A stretch of 64,000 nucleotides of DNA from Polaribacter sp. L3A8 (GTDB lineage: Bacteria > Bacteroidota > Bacteroidia > Flavobacteriales > Flavobacteriaceae): assembly GCF_009796785.1 (NCBI RefSeq), contig NZ_CP047026.1:1116001-1180000 (forward strand), written 5' to 3'. This document shows positions 37,073-46,723 of this stretch, piece after piece (the first letter of the stretch is position 1; each line of letters opens with the position of its first letter). The notes under the pieces are model-generated. The model had not been told where the DNA came from, ran no database searches, and saw nothing but the letters and a program-made list of their open reading frames with translations. Both the position numbers and the translations under genes were made by a program.

Positions 37073-37886
37073 TACTTTTACTATACAGAGTATCCGTTAA
37101 CTTACCATGCTCATCTATTTTCCATGAACTAGAATTGTTTGCAGTTTTCATATAATAAGCTTGCTCTTCTGTTAAATTTTTAGGATCTAAATACCACCCT
37201 CCGTGGCTAGAAATATAGGGTTTTTTTAACCTTACCGCTTTATAAAAATTTCTGAATTTAAATTCATTAAAAGGTCTATATAATGCAAAGGTAGTATCTA
37301 TATCTGCATCAAACCCAATATCTTTATATTGTTTTTTCCAAAATTTAGACTCCCAAAGAATTACTTTTTCTTTATTCGGGTTCTCGTCTGATAAATCATC
37401 TATTTTTAAACTAAAACCTACTTTGGCAAGTTTCTTATCATTTTGTAAAACATCTAAAAAAGTTTTTAAAAAATCATCTGGACACTCATTACTAGGTACA
37501 ATGTCCGCATCTGTTATCACATAATATCCTTTTCCATATTCTTTATATAATTCTTTCACTTCCCAAAATACTCTATGCCCCCAATTATAATCCATTTTAA
37601 TAACATTTACGTTGTTACTTATTGCATTATAATACTGAAGTAATGGTGTATAATTAGATTTATTATCTATAATAATAATATTATCATACTCATGTTTAAG
37701 TAAAAATTTAATTAATTTTTTTAGATAAAATAGTTGGTTATAATTTATAATTATTATAGGTATACTTTTTGGCTTTTTCAATTGTTCTGATACGACCTTA
37801 TTTAGATAACAATTGTAAAACTGAATTTTATAAAAGAGGATTTTTTTTATAATTCTTTTAAATAACTTAAGAATTTTTTTAATCAT
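37062..37886 (-). CDS. Glycosyltransferase family 2-like, 3' end altered by MITE
   Basis: 274 residues. GT-A fold: PIIIINYNQLFYLKKLIKFLLK, NIIIIDNKSNY, and YYVITDADIVPSNE, where DAD is the metal-binding motif; DIDTTFALYRP and YISSHGGWYLDP follow. The stop codon (TGA at 37064-37062) and the last few codons lie in the right end of the MITE-like element 36911-37072, so the natural C-terminus was probably replaced at insertion. The catalytic part is complete, so the protein may still work. A basic, hydrophobic N-terminus (KLFKRIIKKILF) may tether it to the membrane. Confidence 0.82.
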   Translation of the reverse strand: MIKKILKLFKRIIKKILFYKIQFYNCYLNKVVSEQLKKPKSIPIIIINYNQLFYLKKLIKFLLKHEYDNIIIIDNKSNYTPLLQYYNAISNNVNVIKMDYNWGHRVFWEVKELYKEYGKGYYVITDADIVPSNECPDDFLKTFLDVLQNDKKLAKVGFSLKIDDLSDENPNKEKVILWESKFWKKQYKDIGFDADIDTTFALYRPFNEFKFRNFYKAVRLKKPYISSHGGWYLDPKNLTEEQAYYMKTANNSSSWKIDEHGKLTDTLYSKSNTK

Positions 37887-37989
37887 AATTATATATTTTT
37901 AATAAAAAAACATCAAATTAACAGTATAAAGAAATACCACATACTTCATTTTTGATATTGATATAAACCTCTTTATAAAACCAATAAAT

Positions 37990-39153
37990 TTAATCTAAGG
38001 AATTAAAAATAGCTGTAAATTTTTTAAAATAACTTTCTTTACTATACTCATTAATTTCCATTTTATTATTTGAGCCAATTCTTTCTCTTTCTGCTTTATT
38101 AGTTATTAGGTGTTCTAATTTAGAATATAACTCTTTTGAATTATTTGCAATTAACATTTCTTTATCTATAAGTAATTTGTTACAACCAGAATGATTCGTA
38201 GAAACCACTGGTAATCCATACAACATGTACTCTAAAACTACATTTGGGGTTCCTTCTAATGTAGAAACTAATACAGCAATATCTAACATATTTAATACTT
38301 TCTTTACAGGCACATCTGATAACAAACTAACTTTAGAGTTTACGTCTAAAGTTTTAATTTGATCTTTTAATAAATTAAAGTTGAATTCTGTTTCCAAGCC
38401 ACTTTTTTTATCTCCCAAAAGCACCAAGTGTATGTTATTATATTTAGTACTTAATTTATTAAATACTTCCAACAATAATTGATGTAACTTTTCTTTTCTA
38501 TAATGAGATATCATTCCTATCACAATATCTTTTTGATCTATCTTAAATTCATTTTTTAAAGTAATTTTATTTAAAACCTGTTTATCTATAGAAATATATT
38601 GTGGTAAACAAAATAATTTAGAATGAGGTACATTGTAATCATTTGTAATTAAATCTAAACCATTGTCGGCATTAGCAATAAACAAAGGTGTTTTGCGAAT
38701 AGCATATTTTTCTAACAAATCTTTTGTAAAAAAATCTAGGCCTAATTGATGCCAAAATGTGTATTTTGCTCCTGTAAATTTATAAATCAACACCGCTAGT
38801 TTAGATGGTGGGTTTAAAAAAGGGACAAGCATATAAGGTTTTTTCTTTCTTACATGGTAAATCATTTTAATTAAATACTGTACTGTTTTTAAAATGTCTT
38901 TTAAATTTTTAATAGAAAATTTATTATCAATTTTTAGAATAAATTTCCCATAATAACTAACTTCATCAAGTTCAATTTCATTTAAAAAATTTTTAAATTC
39001 TGTAGACATTTCTCCAGAATGGGTAGCTATAAAAGATACATTACAATTTAACTCTTGTTTTGCATATTTAGCAAAACCAATTGCTTGTCTTTCTGCTCCA
39101 CCTAAAACAGGTGCTTTTATAATTAATACAATATTTTTGTTTCTTAAATCCAT
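37990..39153 (-). CDS. Glycosyltransferase family 4
   Basis: 387 residues. IVLIIKAPVLGGAERQAIGFAKY is the typical GGAE start of GT4 enzymes; the donor domain has IVIGMISHYRKEKLHQLLLEVF, IHLVLLGDKKSG and the box STLEGTPNVVLEYMLYGLPVVSTNHSG with the conserved E. It is four bases from the next gene upstream. A 103-bp gap separates it from the MITE-affected GT2 gene downstream. Substrate unknown. Confidence 0.9.
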   Translation of the reverse strand: MDLRNKNIVLIIKAPVLGGAERQAIGFAKYAKQELNCNVSFIATHSGEMSTEFKNFLNEIELDEVSYYGKFILKIDNKFSIKNLKDILKTVQYLIKMIYHVRKKKPYMLVPFLNPPSKLAVLIYKFTGAKYTFWHQLGLDFFTKDLLEKYAIRKTPLFIANADNGLDLITNDYNVPHSKLFCLPQYISIDKQVLNKITLKNEFKIDQKDIVIGMISHYRKEKLHQLLLEVFNKLSTKYNNIHLVLLGDKKSGLETEFNFNLLKDQIKTLDVNSKVSLLSDVPVKKVLNMLDIAVLVSTLEGTPNVVLEYMLYGLPVVSTNHSGCNKLLIDKEMLIANNSKELYSKLEHLITNKAERERIGSNNKMEINEYSKESYFKKFTAIFNSLD

Positions 39154-39157
39154 TTAA

Positions 39158-40117
39158 CTACGTTATTTGAAGTAATTTTTTAAATTTAAATTCTCCTTTT
39201 TTTAAATTCTTCATCAAATAATAATAAGCTTTTATTTTAAACAGGTTTTTATGGTAATTTGTTTCTTTGTATTCTATATTTATAAATTTTATAATTTCTG
39301 TTGCTTTATCATACTCTCTTTCTTTAATTAAATATCTAAATACTTTTAAAATTTGTATCAGAACTATTTTTAAAATCTCTTTATTTTTTAATGAAGATTC
39401 AAGAGTTAATATTCTTCTTTTTACTTCTAAAAAGGAAGCTATATGATACTGCTTTTTATTATTTTTTACCGTAATTGATTCATTATTTTCTCTTACATAA
39501 ATTAAAACCTCATCTATAAAATCTATCGCATTTTCTTTATCTATTATTCTAGAATACAATTCTAGGTCTTGATTTTGTTTAATGGTTTCATCAAATAAAT
39601 CATATTTTCTTAGAAGAGATTTTCTCCACATAGGGTGAAACGTAAGAATTGTTAGTTTTCCATAAATATAATTTTCAAATAAATCTCCTGTAATTAACAT
39701 ATTAGACTCCCATCCCTTTTCGTCTATTTTATCATCAAAATTTTGACTTTTACAAATTACAAAATCATTCTTTTTATTTTTAATAAAACAGGTTACTTTT
39801 TTTTCTAAGTGTTCAGGATGCATCAAATCATCACTATCAAACCAATTTACATATTCTCCTTTTGACAATTGAAATCCATAATTTCTACAAGCATTTGCTC
39901 CTTTAATACGATCATTAGGCCTTGTATGATATTGGAAACGATTATCTTTTTTAACATACGCTTCTAAAATAACAGAAGTAGTATCTGTAGAACCATCATC
40001 TACCACAATACACTCCCAATTGGTATGCGTTTGTGCTATAATAGAATCTAACGTTTCAGTAATTAAGTGAGCTCGGTTATAGGTTGGTATAATTATGGAA
40101 ACCAATGGATTATTCAT
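39158..40117 (-). CDS. Glycosyltransferase family 2
   Basis: 319 residues. PLVSIIIPTYNRAHLITETLDSI, CIVVDDGSTDTTSVILEAY, and the metal-binding block GEYVNWFDSDDLMHPEHL. The acceptor block is less clear. The C-terminal third is a helical, Lys-rich tail found in many capsular GT2 enzymes. It overlaps the GT4 gene at 40110 by eight bases. Donor and acceptor are unknown. Confidence 0.9.
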   Translation of the reverse strand: MNNPLVSIIIPTYNRAHLITETLDSIIAQTHTNWECIVVDDGSTDTTSVILEAYVKKDNRFQYHTRPNDRIKGANACRNYGFQLSKGEYVNWFDSDDLMHPEHLEKKVTCFIKNKKNDFVICKSQNFDDKIDEKGWESNMLITGDLFENYIYGKLTILTFHPMWRKSLLRKYDLFDETIKQNQDLELYSRIIDKENAIDFIDEVLIYVRENNESITVKNNKKQYHIASFLEVKRRILTLESSLKNKEILKIVLIQILKVFRYLIKEREYDKATEIIKFINIEYKETNYHKNLFKIKAYYYLMKNLKKGEFKFKKLLQIT

Positions 40118-41363
40118 AGCAATATACTTTATCTATTAAATATTTTGTTAACTTGGTTGTTGTAAAATGATTATTAACATACTTCATTCCGTAATTTCCC
40201 ATTATTTGCCTCACCTCTTCATTCTCTTTCAAATATATTATTTTATCTACAAAAGCATTTATATCTTTTTGCGGTAACACATACCCTGTTTTACCATCTA
40301 CCATACCATATTGCATACCACCAGCATCAGACACTAAAACAGGCAATGCCATAGCTTGTGCTTCTTGTATTACCAAACCTTGTGTTTCTGCTCTTTTAGT
40401 AATTTCATCTTCGATACCTGGTGATATAAAAAGATGACTTTCTTTAAATATATTTTTTATTTTTTCTTGTGACACCCCTCCATAAAATTTAATAAAATTC
40501 TCGAGGTTAAAATCTTTTGTTTTTAGTTGTAGCTCGTCCATTAATTCTCCTTCTCCAATAATATTCATTTTAAAATGAATCTCTTTTTCTTTTAATGCTT
40601 TCGCTATTTTAATCATTAAATGACTCCCTTTTAAATTTATAAGTCTACCACAATAAGAAATATTTATAGCTTCTTCTTTATTTCTTCTGTTCGCTTTTTT
40701 TACATGAAACAACTTTAAATTAGGGCCCATAGGTAAGATTTCTATGTTTTTTAATCCGGGATTTACCGCCTTTAAAAGGTGTTGAAGATAAACTGTATTT
40801 ACGGTAAAAATCGCTGCATTTTTAAAAAGTACATTATATTTTTTTCTATAATATGCTTCTTTATTAGGCATTAAATCATAACCATGAAATGTTACTACAA
40901 TTTTAACTGTTGATGGAATAATATTAAGCGCTTTTAATTCTGCAAATTGAATTCCATTATGCCCAAAATGAGCATGAATAATATGAGGCATTTTATTAAA
41001 AACAAAATAAATACTTTTATAAAATAGGTTTAAATTGTAAGCTTCTTTTTTATGTTTTTTAATATTTAACGTATTAAATAATACCCTCCATTGTATTTTA
41101 TAAAACTTAGAAATAAGTAACGTTAACGCATACAATACTCGCTTGTATTTTTTTACAGGAGTACGTATTGTATTATAATATGTTTTTTCTAATAAACGGT
41201 ATTCTTTAATTACTTGATGTATTTTTACTTTTTTGTTTTCTGCAATAGAAAAAATACGGATATCATATCCCTCATCTATTAATCCTGTAATTTGATTAAC
41301 AATAAAAGTTTCTGATAATGTAGGAAAACCGTCTACTATAAAAAGTATTCTTGTTTTTTGCAT
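40110..41363 (-). CDS. Glycosyltransferase family 4 (colanic-acid type)
   Basis: 417 residues. RILFIVDGFPTLSETFIVNQITGL is the start of the WcaL/AmsK-like GT4 group; the middle has HIIHAHFGHNGIQFAEL and TFHGYDLMPN. The donor half shows NISYCGRLINLKGSHLMI, FKMNIIGEGELMDELQL, FYGGVSQEKIKNIF, and ETQGLVIQEAQAMALPVLVSDAGG with both glutamates. A complete GT-B enzyme. Seventy bases separate it from the GT2 gene upstream. Confidence 0.9.
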   Translation of the reverse strand: MQKTRILFIVDGFPTLSETFIVNQITGLIDEGYDIRIFSIAENKKVKIHQVIKEYRLLEKTYYNTIRTPVKKYKRVLYALTLLISKFYKIQWRVLFNTLNIKKHKKEAYNLNLFYKSIYFVFNKMPHIIHAHFGHNGIQFAELKALNIIPSTVKIVVTFHGYDLMPNKEAYYRKKYNVLFKNAAIFTVNTVYLQHLLKAVNPGLKNIEILPMGPNLKLFHVKKANRRNKEEAINISYCGRLINLKGSHLMIKIAKALKEKEIHFKMNIIGEGELMDELQLKTKDFNLENFIKFYGGVSQEKIKNIFKESHLFISPGIEDEITKRAETQGLVIQEAQAMALPVLVSDAGGMQYGMVDGKTGYVLPQKDINAFVDKIIYLKENEEVRQIMGNYGMKYVNNHFTTTKLTKYLIDKVYCYE

Positions 41364-41433
41364 TAGTTAAAAAGTTTTACATTTTTTTGAATCATAGACT
41401 ACTAAAATCGTAATTTACTGGCAATAAACGTTA

Positions 41434-42435
41434 TTAAAAACGACAAACCTTTCTTATTTTTACTAATATTTTTACAGAATTCTTGTAAATAATTGTTCCG
41501 TAAAACAACCCAAACCATTCAATACAAATCCAATATTTTTTCTTTTTACTTAAAAAGCTATTTGCTTTTAATTTATCAAACTCTTTTGCGGCTTTTTTTG
41601 ATAGTGATGGGTATTCCTTTTCTGCCCATATGTACAAGTGATAATACATCCGTTTAGAGTAACTTAATAAATCTGTATTTTTATCCTTTTTTAATAACTC
41701 TGTGATTAAACCATAACTTTTAAAAGCGGACTCAAATTTATTTAATGAATTTAAACTACTTAAACTATCTGTAGGTAATACTCTGTAATAACCTAAAATT
41801 TTATCAATACAAATTACTTTTTTAGAATGATACAATATTCTAGAAAAATACTCTCCGTCATCATTATTTGTAATATTTACATTCCATGCTCCTGCCTTTT
41901 CTATAAGGCTTTTATGTACCAACCAAGCTACTGGTATTACAAACCAATTATCAATTCCATAACTCACCATTACATCTTTGCCCGTACAAATTTTCGAATA
42001 ATTTATATCAATAAACCTAAAATCATCATGTTTACTTATATCTTTTGAAAAATTAGCCCAATAAGTAAATGATAAATCTGCATTTACCTGCAACATCTTT
42101 TTTAATTGTAATTCAATTTTATCCTTGTGTAAAATGTCATCTGAATCTAAAAACTGAATGTAATTACCTTTTGCTTTAGAAAGCCCAATATTACGAGCAT
42201 TAGAAGCTCCTTTATTTTTTACTTTATAACATTGAACTCCTTTTCTCTTAAAATCATCAAATAAAGTTTGCGTATTATCCGTAGAGCCATCATCAATTAC
42301 AATAACCTCAATATTCGTATAACTCTGGTTAAGTGTACTTTCTACAGTCTGTTGTAAAAAAGCAATTGAGTTATATGTTGGAATTATAATACTTACTAAA
42401 GGAGTTTTCATGTTAACTTCTTTTTTTAAAGACAC
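41434..42435 (-). CDS. Glycosyltransferase family 2
   Basis: 333 residues as opened from 42435, but the ATG at 42411 (MKTPLVSIIIPTYNSIAF) gives the normal GT2 start, avoids overlapping the upstream gene and is preceded by AAGAAG as a weak ribosome-binding-like tract. GT-A blocks: VIVIDDGSTDNTQTLFDDF, RNIGLSKAKGNYIQFLDSDD, and NNDDGEYFSRILY. The domain ends about residue 230, followed by a tail ending in a hydrophobic segment (YWICIEWFGLFYGTIIY). Confidence 0.88.
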   Translation of the reverse strand: MSLKKEVNMKTPLVSIIIPTYNSIAFLQQTVESTLNQSYTNIEVIVIDDGSTDNTQTLFDDFKRKGVQCYKVKNKGASNARNIGLSKAKGNYIQFLDSDDILHKDKIELQLKKMLQVNADLSFTYWANFSKDISKHDDFRFIDINYSKICTGKDVMVSYGIDNWFVIPVAWLVHKSLIEKAGAWNVNITNNDDGEYFSRILYHSKKVICIDKILGYYRVLPTDSLSSLNSLNKFESAFKSYGLITELLKKDKNTDLLSYSKRMYYHLYIWAEKEYPSLSKKAAKEFDKLKANSFLSKKKKYWICIEWFGLFYGTIIYKNSVKILVKIRKVCRF

Positions 42436-43258
42436 CTTTTGCTTTCAATAGAAACATCAGTATTTTTAGCCATTGTCTGTTTAACTTTTTTAATAGAAAA
42501 GAATCCTCTAAACATATGAAAATTATAAAACTCTCTCGTTTCATTAACGATTCTAACTGGTTTAACCTCTGATAGTCTTTGTAAATTGGTGTAGGTATTA
42601 ATTCTTTTATTACTTTTTCGCGTTCTACTTTTCTTAAATTTAAATTGCTATTACTTATTCCTGTCATATCAAAATATGAAATAGATACATCAATATATTT
42701 AACTAGAGAATTATTTAACCCTAAAGCTATTAAAAATAATTTCCAGTCTGAAACAATCTTTAGGTTTTCATCATAAAACCCATATTTATAAAACAAATCT
42801 CTTTTTATAAATGAAGAACCATGATTTAAAGTCCCCTGCATAAAGGTGTTTAGTGTAATCTGCATTCCTTTAGGCCCTTTGTCTACTTTTATTGTTCCAT
42901 CAGTAAATATTTTCACTAAATTACCATACAAAATATCGGTATCAAATAATTTACTAATTACACGTTCTAAAACTTTTGCATCACACAGATAATCACCACT
43001 ATTTAAAAATAACAAATATTCCCCTGTAGCTTTATCAATACCTTTATTCATGGCATTATAAATACCCTTGTCTGGTTCACTTACCCAATAAGTAAGTTTC
43101 TCTGCATTATTTTCTATATACTCCTTACTACTATCAGTAGAGCCACCATCTATAACAATGTATTCTATATTAGTATAAGTCTGCTCAAAAACACTTTGCA
43201 TTGTTTTTGTTAAGCCTTCTAGGTCGTTATAGTTTATGGTAATTATAGAGATTAACAT
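42413..43258 (-). CDS. Glycosyltransferase family 2 (WcaA-like)
   Basis: 281 residues. LISIITINYNDLEGLTKTMQSVF, IEYIVIDGGSTDSSKEYI, WVSEPDKGIYNAMNKGI and EYLLFLNSGDYL are the characteristic blocks of the GT2 subgroup that has DGGSTD and SEPDxGIYDAMNKG, found in colanic acid and many capsule loci. The acceptor region has FYDENLKIVSDWKLFL. It overlaps the upstream GT4 gene by seven bases and the following GT2 gene by 23, or does not overlap it if that gene starts at 42411. Confidence 0.92.
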   Translation of the reverse strand: MLISIITINYNDLEGLTKTMQSVFEQTYTNIEYIVIDGGSTDSSKEYIENNAEKLTYWVSEPDKGIYNAMNKGIDKATGEYLLFLNSGDYLCDAKVLERVISKLFDTDILYGNLVKIFTDGTIKVDKGPKGMQITLNTFMQGTLNHGSSFIKRDLFYKYGFYDENLKIVSDWKLFLIALGLNNSLVKYIDVSISYFDMTGISNSNLNLRKVEREKVIKELIPTPIYKDYQRLNQLESLMKRESFIIFICLEDSFLLKKLNRQWLKILMFLLKAKGVFKKRS

Positions 43259-44529
43259 TCTACTAATTTATTAAATAATTTAATATAGCTTGTTGCCTGA
43301 ACTTGTAAGCTATATTTTTTTATTGCATTATCTCTAATATTCACACTGTTAAATATTTTTGAAGTATCTAAAAATATATTTAATTGAATTACTAATGACT
43401 TTACACTAATGTCTTCAGTTAAATAACCATTTACTCCATGTTCTATAATATCTGTAATTCCTCCTTTAGGAAAACCTATAACAGGCGTTCCGCATAGTAA
43501 TGACTCTATTGCTGTGTTTGGTAAATTATCCATTAAAGAAGGAATAACAAAAACATCTACAGCATTATACACAACACTCATTAAGCGTTCATCATGGATT
43601 ACTCCTAACTCAATTATATTATTATCTTCTTTTAAATTTTCATTTTTTCTACCAATAGCACACAAAATAACATCTTTTCTTTTTACTAGTTCTAAAGCAT
43701 TTTTTAGAAAAACAAAACCTTTACGATTGTTAGATATAGAATCTGAAACAAACAATACTATTTTCTTATCCTGAGGTAACCCTAATACTTCTCGCGAATA
43801 TTTTTGATCTATCGGTTTAAAAATCGTTGTGTCCAATCCATTTGGAATTAAATGAATCGGGTAATTTTTAAATAATTCACTTTTTTTAACCTCTTCAGAC
43901 ATCCAAGTACACAGAGTAACTATGTGTAAATTTGAAACATTTTGTAAGGCTTCCTTTTTAATTTTTAAGTTTTTTAAAAACTCTTTTTTTTCTATTTCTG
44001 TAACACTTCTTTTTTTAGGTTTACCCGATTCATCTATTCCTAAAAAATCTTCTAAATAATGTTCTCCACCTGTAAATGGATTCATATCATGTAAAGTCCA
44101 AATAACGGGTTTTTTATTTTTTTTAAAAAAAGAAGCATAATCTAAAAAGTTAGAAACCCAATGTAGGTTAATTATATCGGCTTCTTTATAAAGCTCCGAT
44201 TCGGTGATATCAAAATTAGAATTTGGGTAACTAAACATTTCTAATCTAGCATCTCTATTAATTAAAAATTTATTTGTCTTCTGAGGTTTTACTTTAAGCA
44301 ACTTTAACTCCTTTAATATTTTTGTTGCTTTTAATTTTATTTTTTTATAAATAGAATGTTTTACCTGTTTATCTATTGGTGAGGCTACATAGGTAAATGG
44401 AATGTTTTTTGAAGCTGTTCTTAATAACACATTCGACTCCATCCCCTCTTGTAACAAGCCTTTATGCAGTCTTATACAAGCATTTGCAGCTCCTCCTCTA
44501 TCGTATGTATTTACAAGTAAAACTTTCAT
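43252..44529 (-). CDS. Glycosyltransferase family 4
   Basis: 425 residues. KVLLVNTYDRGGAANACIRLHKGL starts a GT4 enzyme of the group common in Bacteroidota exopolysaccharide loci; IINLHWVSNFLDYASFF and WTLHDMNPFTGGEHYLEDF lie in the acceptor domain. The donor domain has KKIVLFVSDSISNNRKGFVFL, ILCAIGRKNEN, and IPSLMDNLPNTAIESLLCGTPVIGFPKGG with its glutamate. It lies 17 bases downstream of the radical SAM fusion gene. Confidence 0.9.
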   Translation of the reverse strand: MKVLLVNTYDRGGAANACIRLHKGLLQEGMESNVLLRTASKNIPFTYVASPIDKQVKHSIYKKIKLKATKILKELKLLKVKPQKTNKFLINRDARLEMFSYPNSNFDITESELYKEADIINLHWVSNFLDYASFFKKNKKPVIWTLHDMNPFTGGEHYLEDFLGIDESGKPKKRSVTEIEKKEFLKNLKIKKEALQNVSNLHIVTLCTWMSEEVKKSELFKNYPIHLIPNGLDTTIFKPIDQKYSREVLGLPQDKKIVLFVSDSISNNRKGFVFLKNALELVKRKDVILCAIGRKNENLKEDNNIIELGVIHDERLMSVVYNAVDVFVIPSLMDNLPNTAIESLLCGTPVIGFPKGGITDIIEHGVNGYLTEDISVKSLVIQLNIFLDTSKIFNSVNIRDNAIKKYSLQVQATSYIKLFNKLVEC

Positions 44530-44545
44530 TTTTATAGAAAAATAT

Positions 44546-46723
44546 TTAACTCAACTTTAAAATTTGCTCTAAAGACCTTTCTTTTTCTAACACATTGTTA
44601 TCTTCTAGGTAGGCATGAATTTTACCGCCAAGAGTGTAATCTATTGCAAGAAAATCGGTATCTAAAGTATGGGCAAATAACACAGAATGAAAACGCATAC
44701 AAATATTTAACTTAGATTTTTTCATTACTGTAATTATCGAATCTACTGTTGAAAGTTTTTTATTAATAAAAACTCTATGGTCATTATAAAAATATTTCTC
44801 AGTAAAATAACGAGAAAAATCCCTATCATCATTTCCAATCACAAAATTATGCATGTGGTGAAACTCTATCTTCTCTACATTTAATCTATCAGCTTCCTCT
44901 TTTATTAAATTAGCGATTCCTTGTTCAAATTTTTCTTTTTCTAATTTAAAAGTTTCCTTATCACCGGTATAATACTCAAAAGTCCAATCTCTTAAAAAGC
45001 AACTTAATACATTTTCTGTTTCTACAATAATTCTACTACTTTGTTGTTCTATAAAACCTTTAGCAGGATCTCCAATATATTTTGCTTTATTTTTAAAACC
45101 ATATTCATTATAAACAGCAATACTTTTTTTATCTCTCAATTTAACTTCATCAGTTAGTGAGAATATATTTTTAACCAATTTAGAAAACTTTTCTCTTTTC
45201 AGAGGTCCTATTCCACAACCAAAAACGGTCGTCTTTACACCAAGTGATTTTGCTAATTTAAACCCAATATAAGGCACGGATAATTCTTCAAGATCCATTA
45301 AGGGACCACCTCCCATTACAATTTCATCAGAACTTTTTGTATAACGTAATAAATCTAACGTTTTTGTAGATACTACTTTTGCTTTAAAATTTAATTCTTT
45401 ACAAGTTCTATCTGTAATAAATGGGTATAAACTACCAATTACAAACTCAACATTATTGTTGTATTGTTTTTTATAAAACTCAATAATACCTCCTAAAATT
45501 GCCTTATCACCAACGGTTTCTGTACCATACCAACCAACAATAAAAACTCTATACGTATTTTTATTTTTAGGTATTGTTTTTAACAGTTTCGTTAACTTTA
45601 TGGCTCTACTTGCTTTTGATCTTTTTAATATTTTAGCGTAAAATTCTTCTTCAAAGTTATTTTTTTGTTCTCTATAAGTTATTGGTGCATGATAATCATG
45701 AATACAACTTTTACAATTCTCTTTTAAAATTCTTTTTTTCTCTTTAACGTTTTTTTTATAAAGATCTATAGCAGATGTTTCCGTTGCATTACCAATTTCT
45801 TTAGACTTTGGTGCACAATAACTTAATTGTCCTTTAGATCCTAAAACAACACCATTTTTATGATATGGACACCCTATAAGTCTATCGCCACCTTGCAACA
45901 TATTTTGTATACTACTATATGTTCTTTGGTATGTATTTTCTGTTTCATACGTTCTTTTTAATTTTTCGAAGAATAAAATTAAATTATACGTTTCATCCTC
46001 ATCAAAATTTCTAATTACTTTGCCTCTATCTTGGTTATATAATCTATTAATACTTTCTGCTATTCTAAACCTACCATACATGTTGTGTTTTTTAACATAA
46101 TACAATAAATCATCTGCATCCCATACATTTAGCTTAGATATTGTACAGCCAAATGACGTTGGTATTTTTAATTCATTTTCTAAATATTTAAAAACTTTTA
46201 TAGCTGTTTCAAAATTTCCTTTTACCCCTCTTACGTTATCATGTGCTTTACCAACACCGTCAATAGAAACCATTGCAGAAAAAGGAATATTTTGTTCATC
46301 GCAAATAGCTTTTATTTTTTTAATCCTATTTAAAACATCTTCACTTTCAATAGCATTAGTAATAATACTTACTCCTTCTAAATTTGGAACCGCATCTATA
46401 ATAGACATATAGATTTCTGGTAAATCTTCTCTTAAAGTTGGTTCACCTCCTGTTACTCCTACATGTTTTAATTCTGAAAATAAAGGATCTCTAAGGACAT
46501 TTCCTAATTCTTCTGGTGAAATTTCTAAAGCTTCATCTTGTTTCCAAATATTGCACATAGTGCATTTAGAATTACAACTATCAATAATATTTAAGTTAAG
46601 TACACTCGGTTTGTGATTAATATCTACAACATTCTGGTTCTTTAAAGTATATAAACTTTTAGCTTGTTTATAAATAGTACTGGTATAACTTTTAGTTAAT
46701 CTTAAGTAATTTAATATTCTCAT
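44546..46723 (-). CDS. Radical SAM/SPASM - polysaccharide pyruvyl transferase fusion
   Basis: 725 residues in two parts. Residues about 40-350 are a radical SAM enzyme: the 4Fe-4S cysteines are C50, C54 and C57 (CNSKCTMC), GGEP is at 92-95, and a SPASM-type auxiliary cluster region has C285, C303, C337 and C340. Residues about 391-700 match polysaccharide pyruvyl transferases (CsaB/WcaK): FIVGWYGTETVGDKAILGG, IVMGGGPLMD, TTVFGCGIGPLKREKF, and CMRFHSVLFAHTLDTDFLAIDY. So a SAM radical step and pyruvate ketal addition would act in one protein. The substrate is unknown. It adjoins the ABC exporter ATPase gene (one-base overlap). Confidence 0.88.
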   Translation of the reverse strand: MRILNYLRLTKSYTSTIYKQAKSLYTLKNQNVVDINHKPSVLNLNIIDSCNSKCTMCNIWKQDEALEISPEELGNVLRDPLFSELKHVGVTGGEPTLREDLPEIYMSIIDAVPNLEGVSIITNAIESEDVLNRIKKIKAICDEQNIPFSAMVSIDGVGKAHDNVRGVKGNFETAIKVFKYLENELKIPTSFGCTISKLNVWDADDLLYYVKKHNMYGRFRIAESINRLYNQDRGKVIRNFDEDETYNLILFFEKLKRTYETENTYQRTYSSIQNMLQGGDRLIGCPYHKNGVVLGSKGQLSYCAPKSKEIGNATETSAIDLYKKNVKEKKRILKENCKSCIHDYHAPITYREQKNNFEEEFYAKILKRSKASRAIKLTKLLKTIPKNKNTYRVFIVGWYGTETVGDKAILGGIIEFYKKQYNNNVEFVIGSLYPFITDRTCKELNFKAKVVSTKTLDLLRYTKSSDEIVMGGGPLMDLEELSVPYIGFKLAKSLGVKTTVFGCGIGPLKREKFSKLVKNIFSLTDEVKLRDKKSIAVYNEYGFKNKAKYIGDPAKGFIEQQSSRIIVETENVLSCFLRDWTFEYYTGDKETFKLEKEKFEQGIANLIKEEADRLNVEKIEFHHMHNFVIGNDDRDFSRYFTEKYFYNDHRVFINKKLSTVDSIITVMKKSKLNICMRFHSVLFAHTLDTDFLAIDYTLGGKIHAYLEDNNVLEKERSLEQILKLS

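Noticed and set aside
36905..37076. Target-site duplication around the MITE-like element.
   Set aside because: TA dinucleotides occur near some of the ends but are not consistent between the two copies, so no duplication can be claimed.
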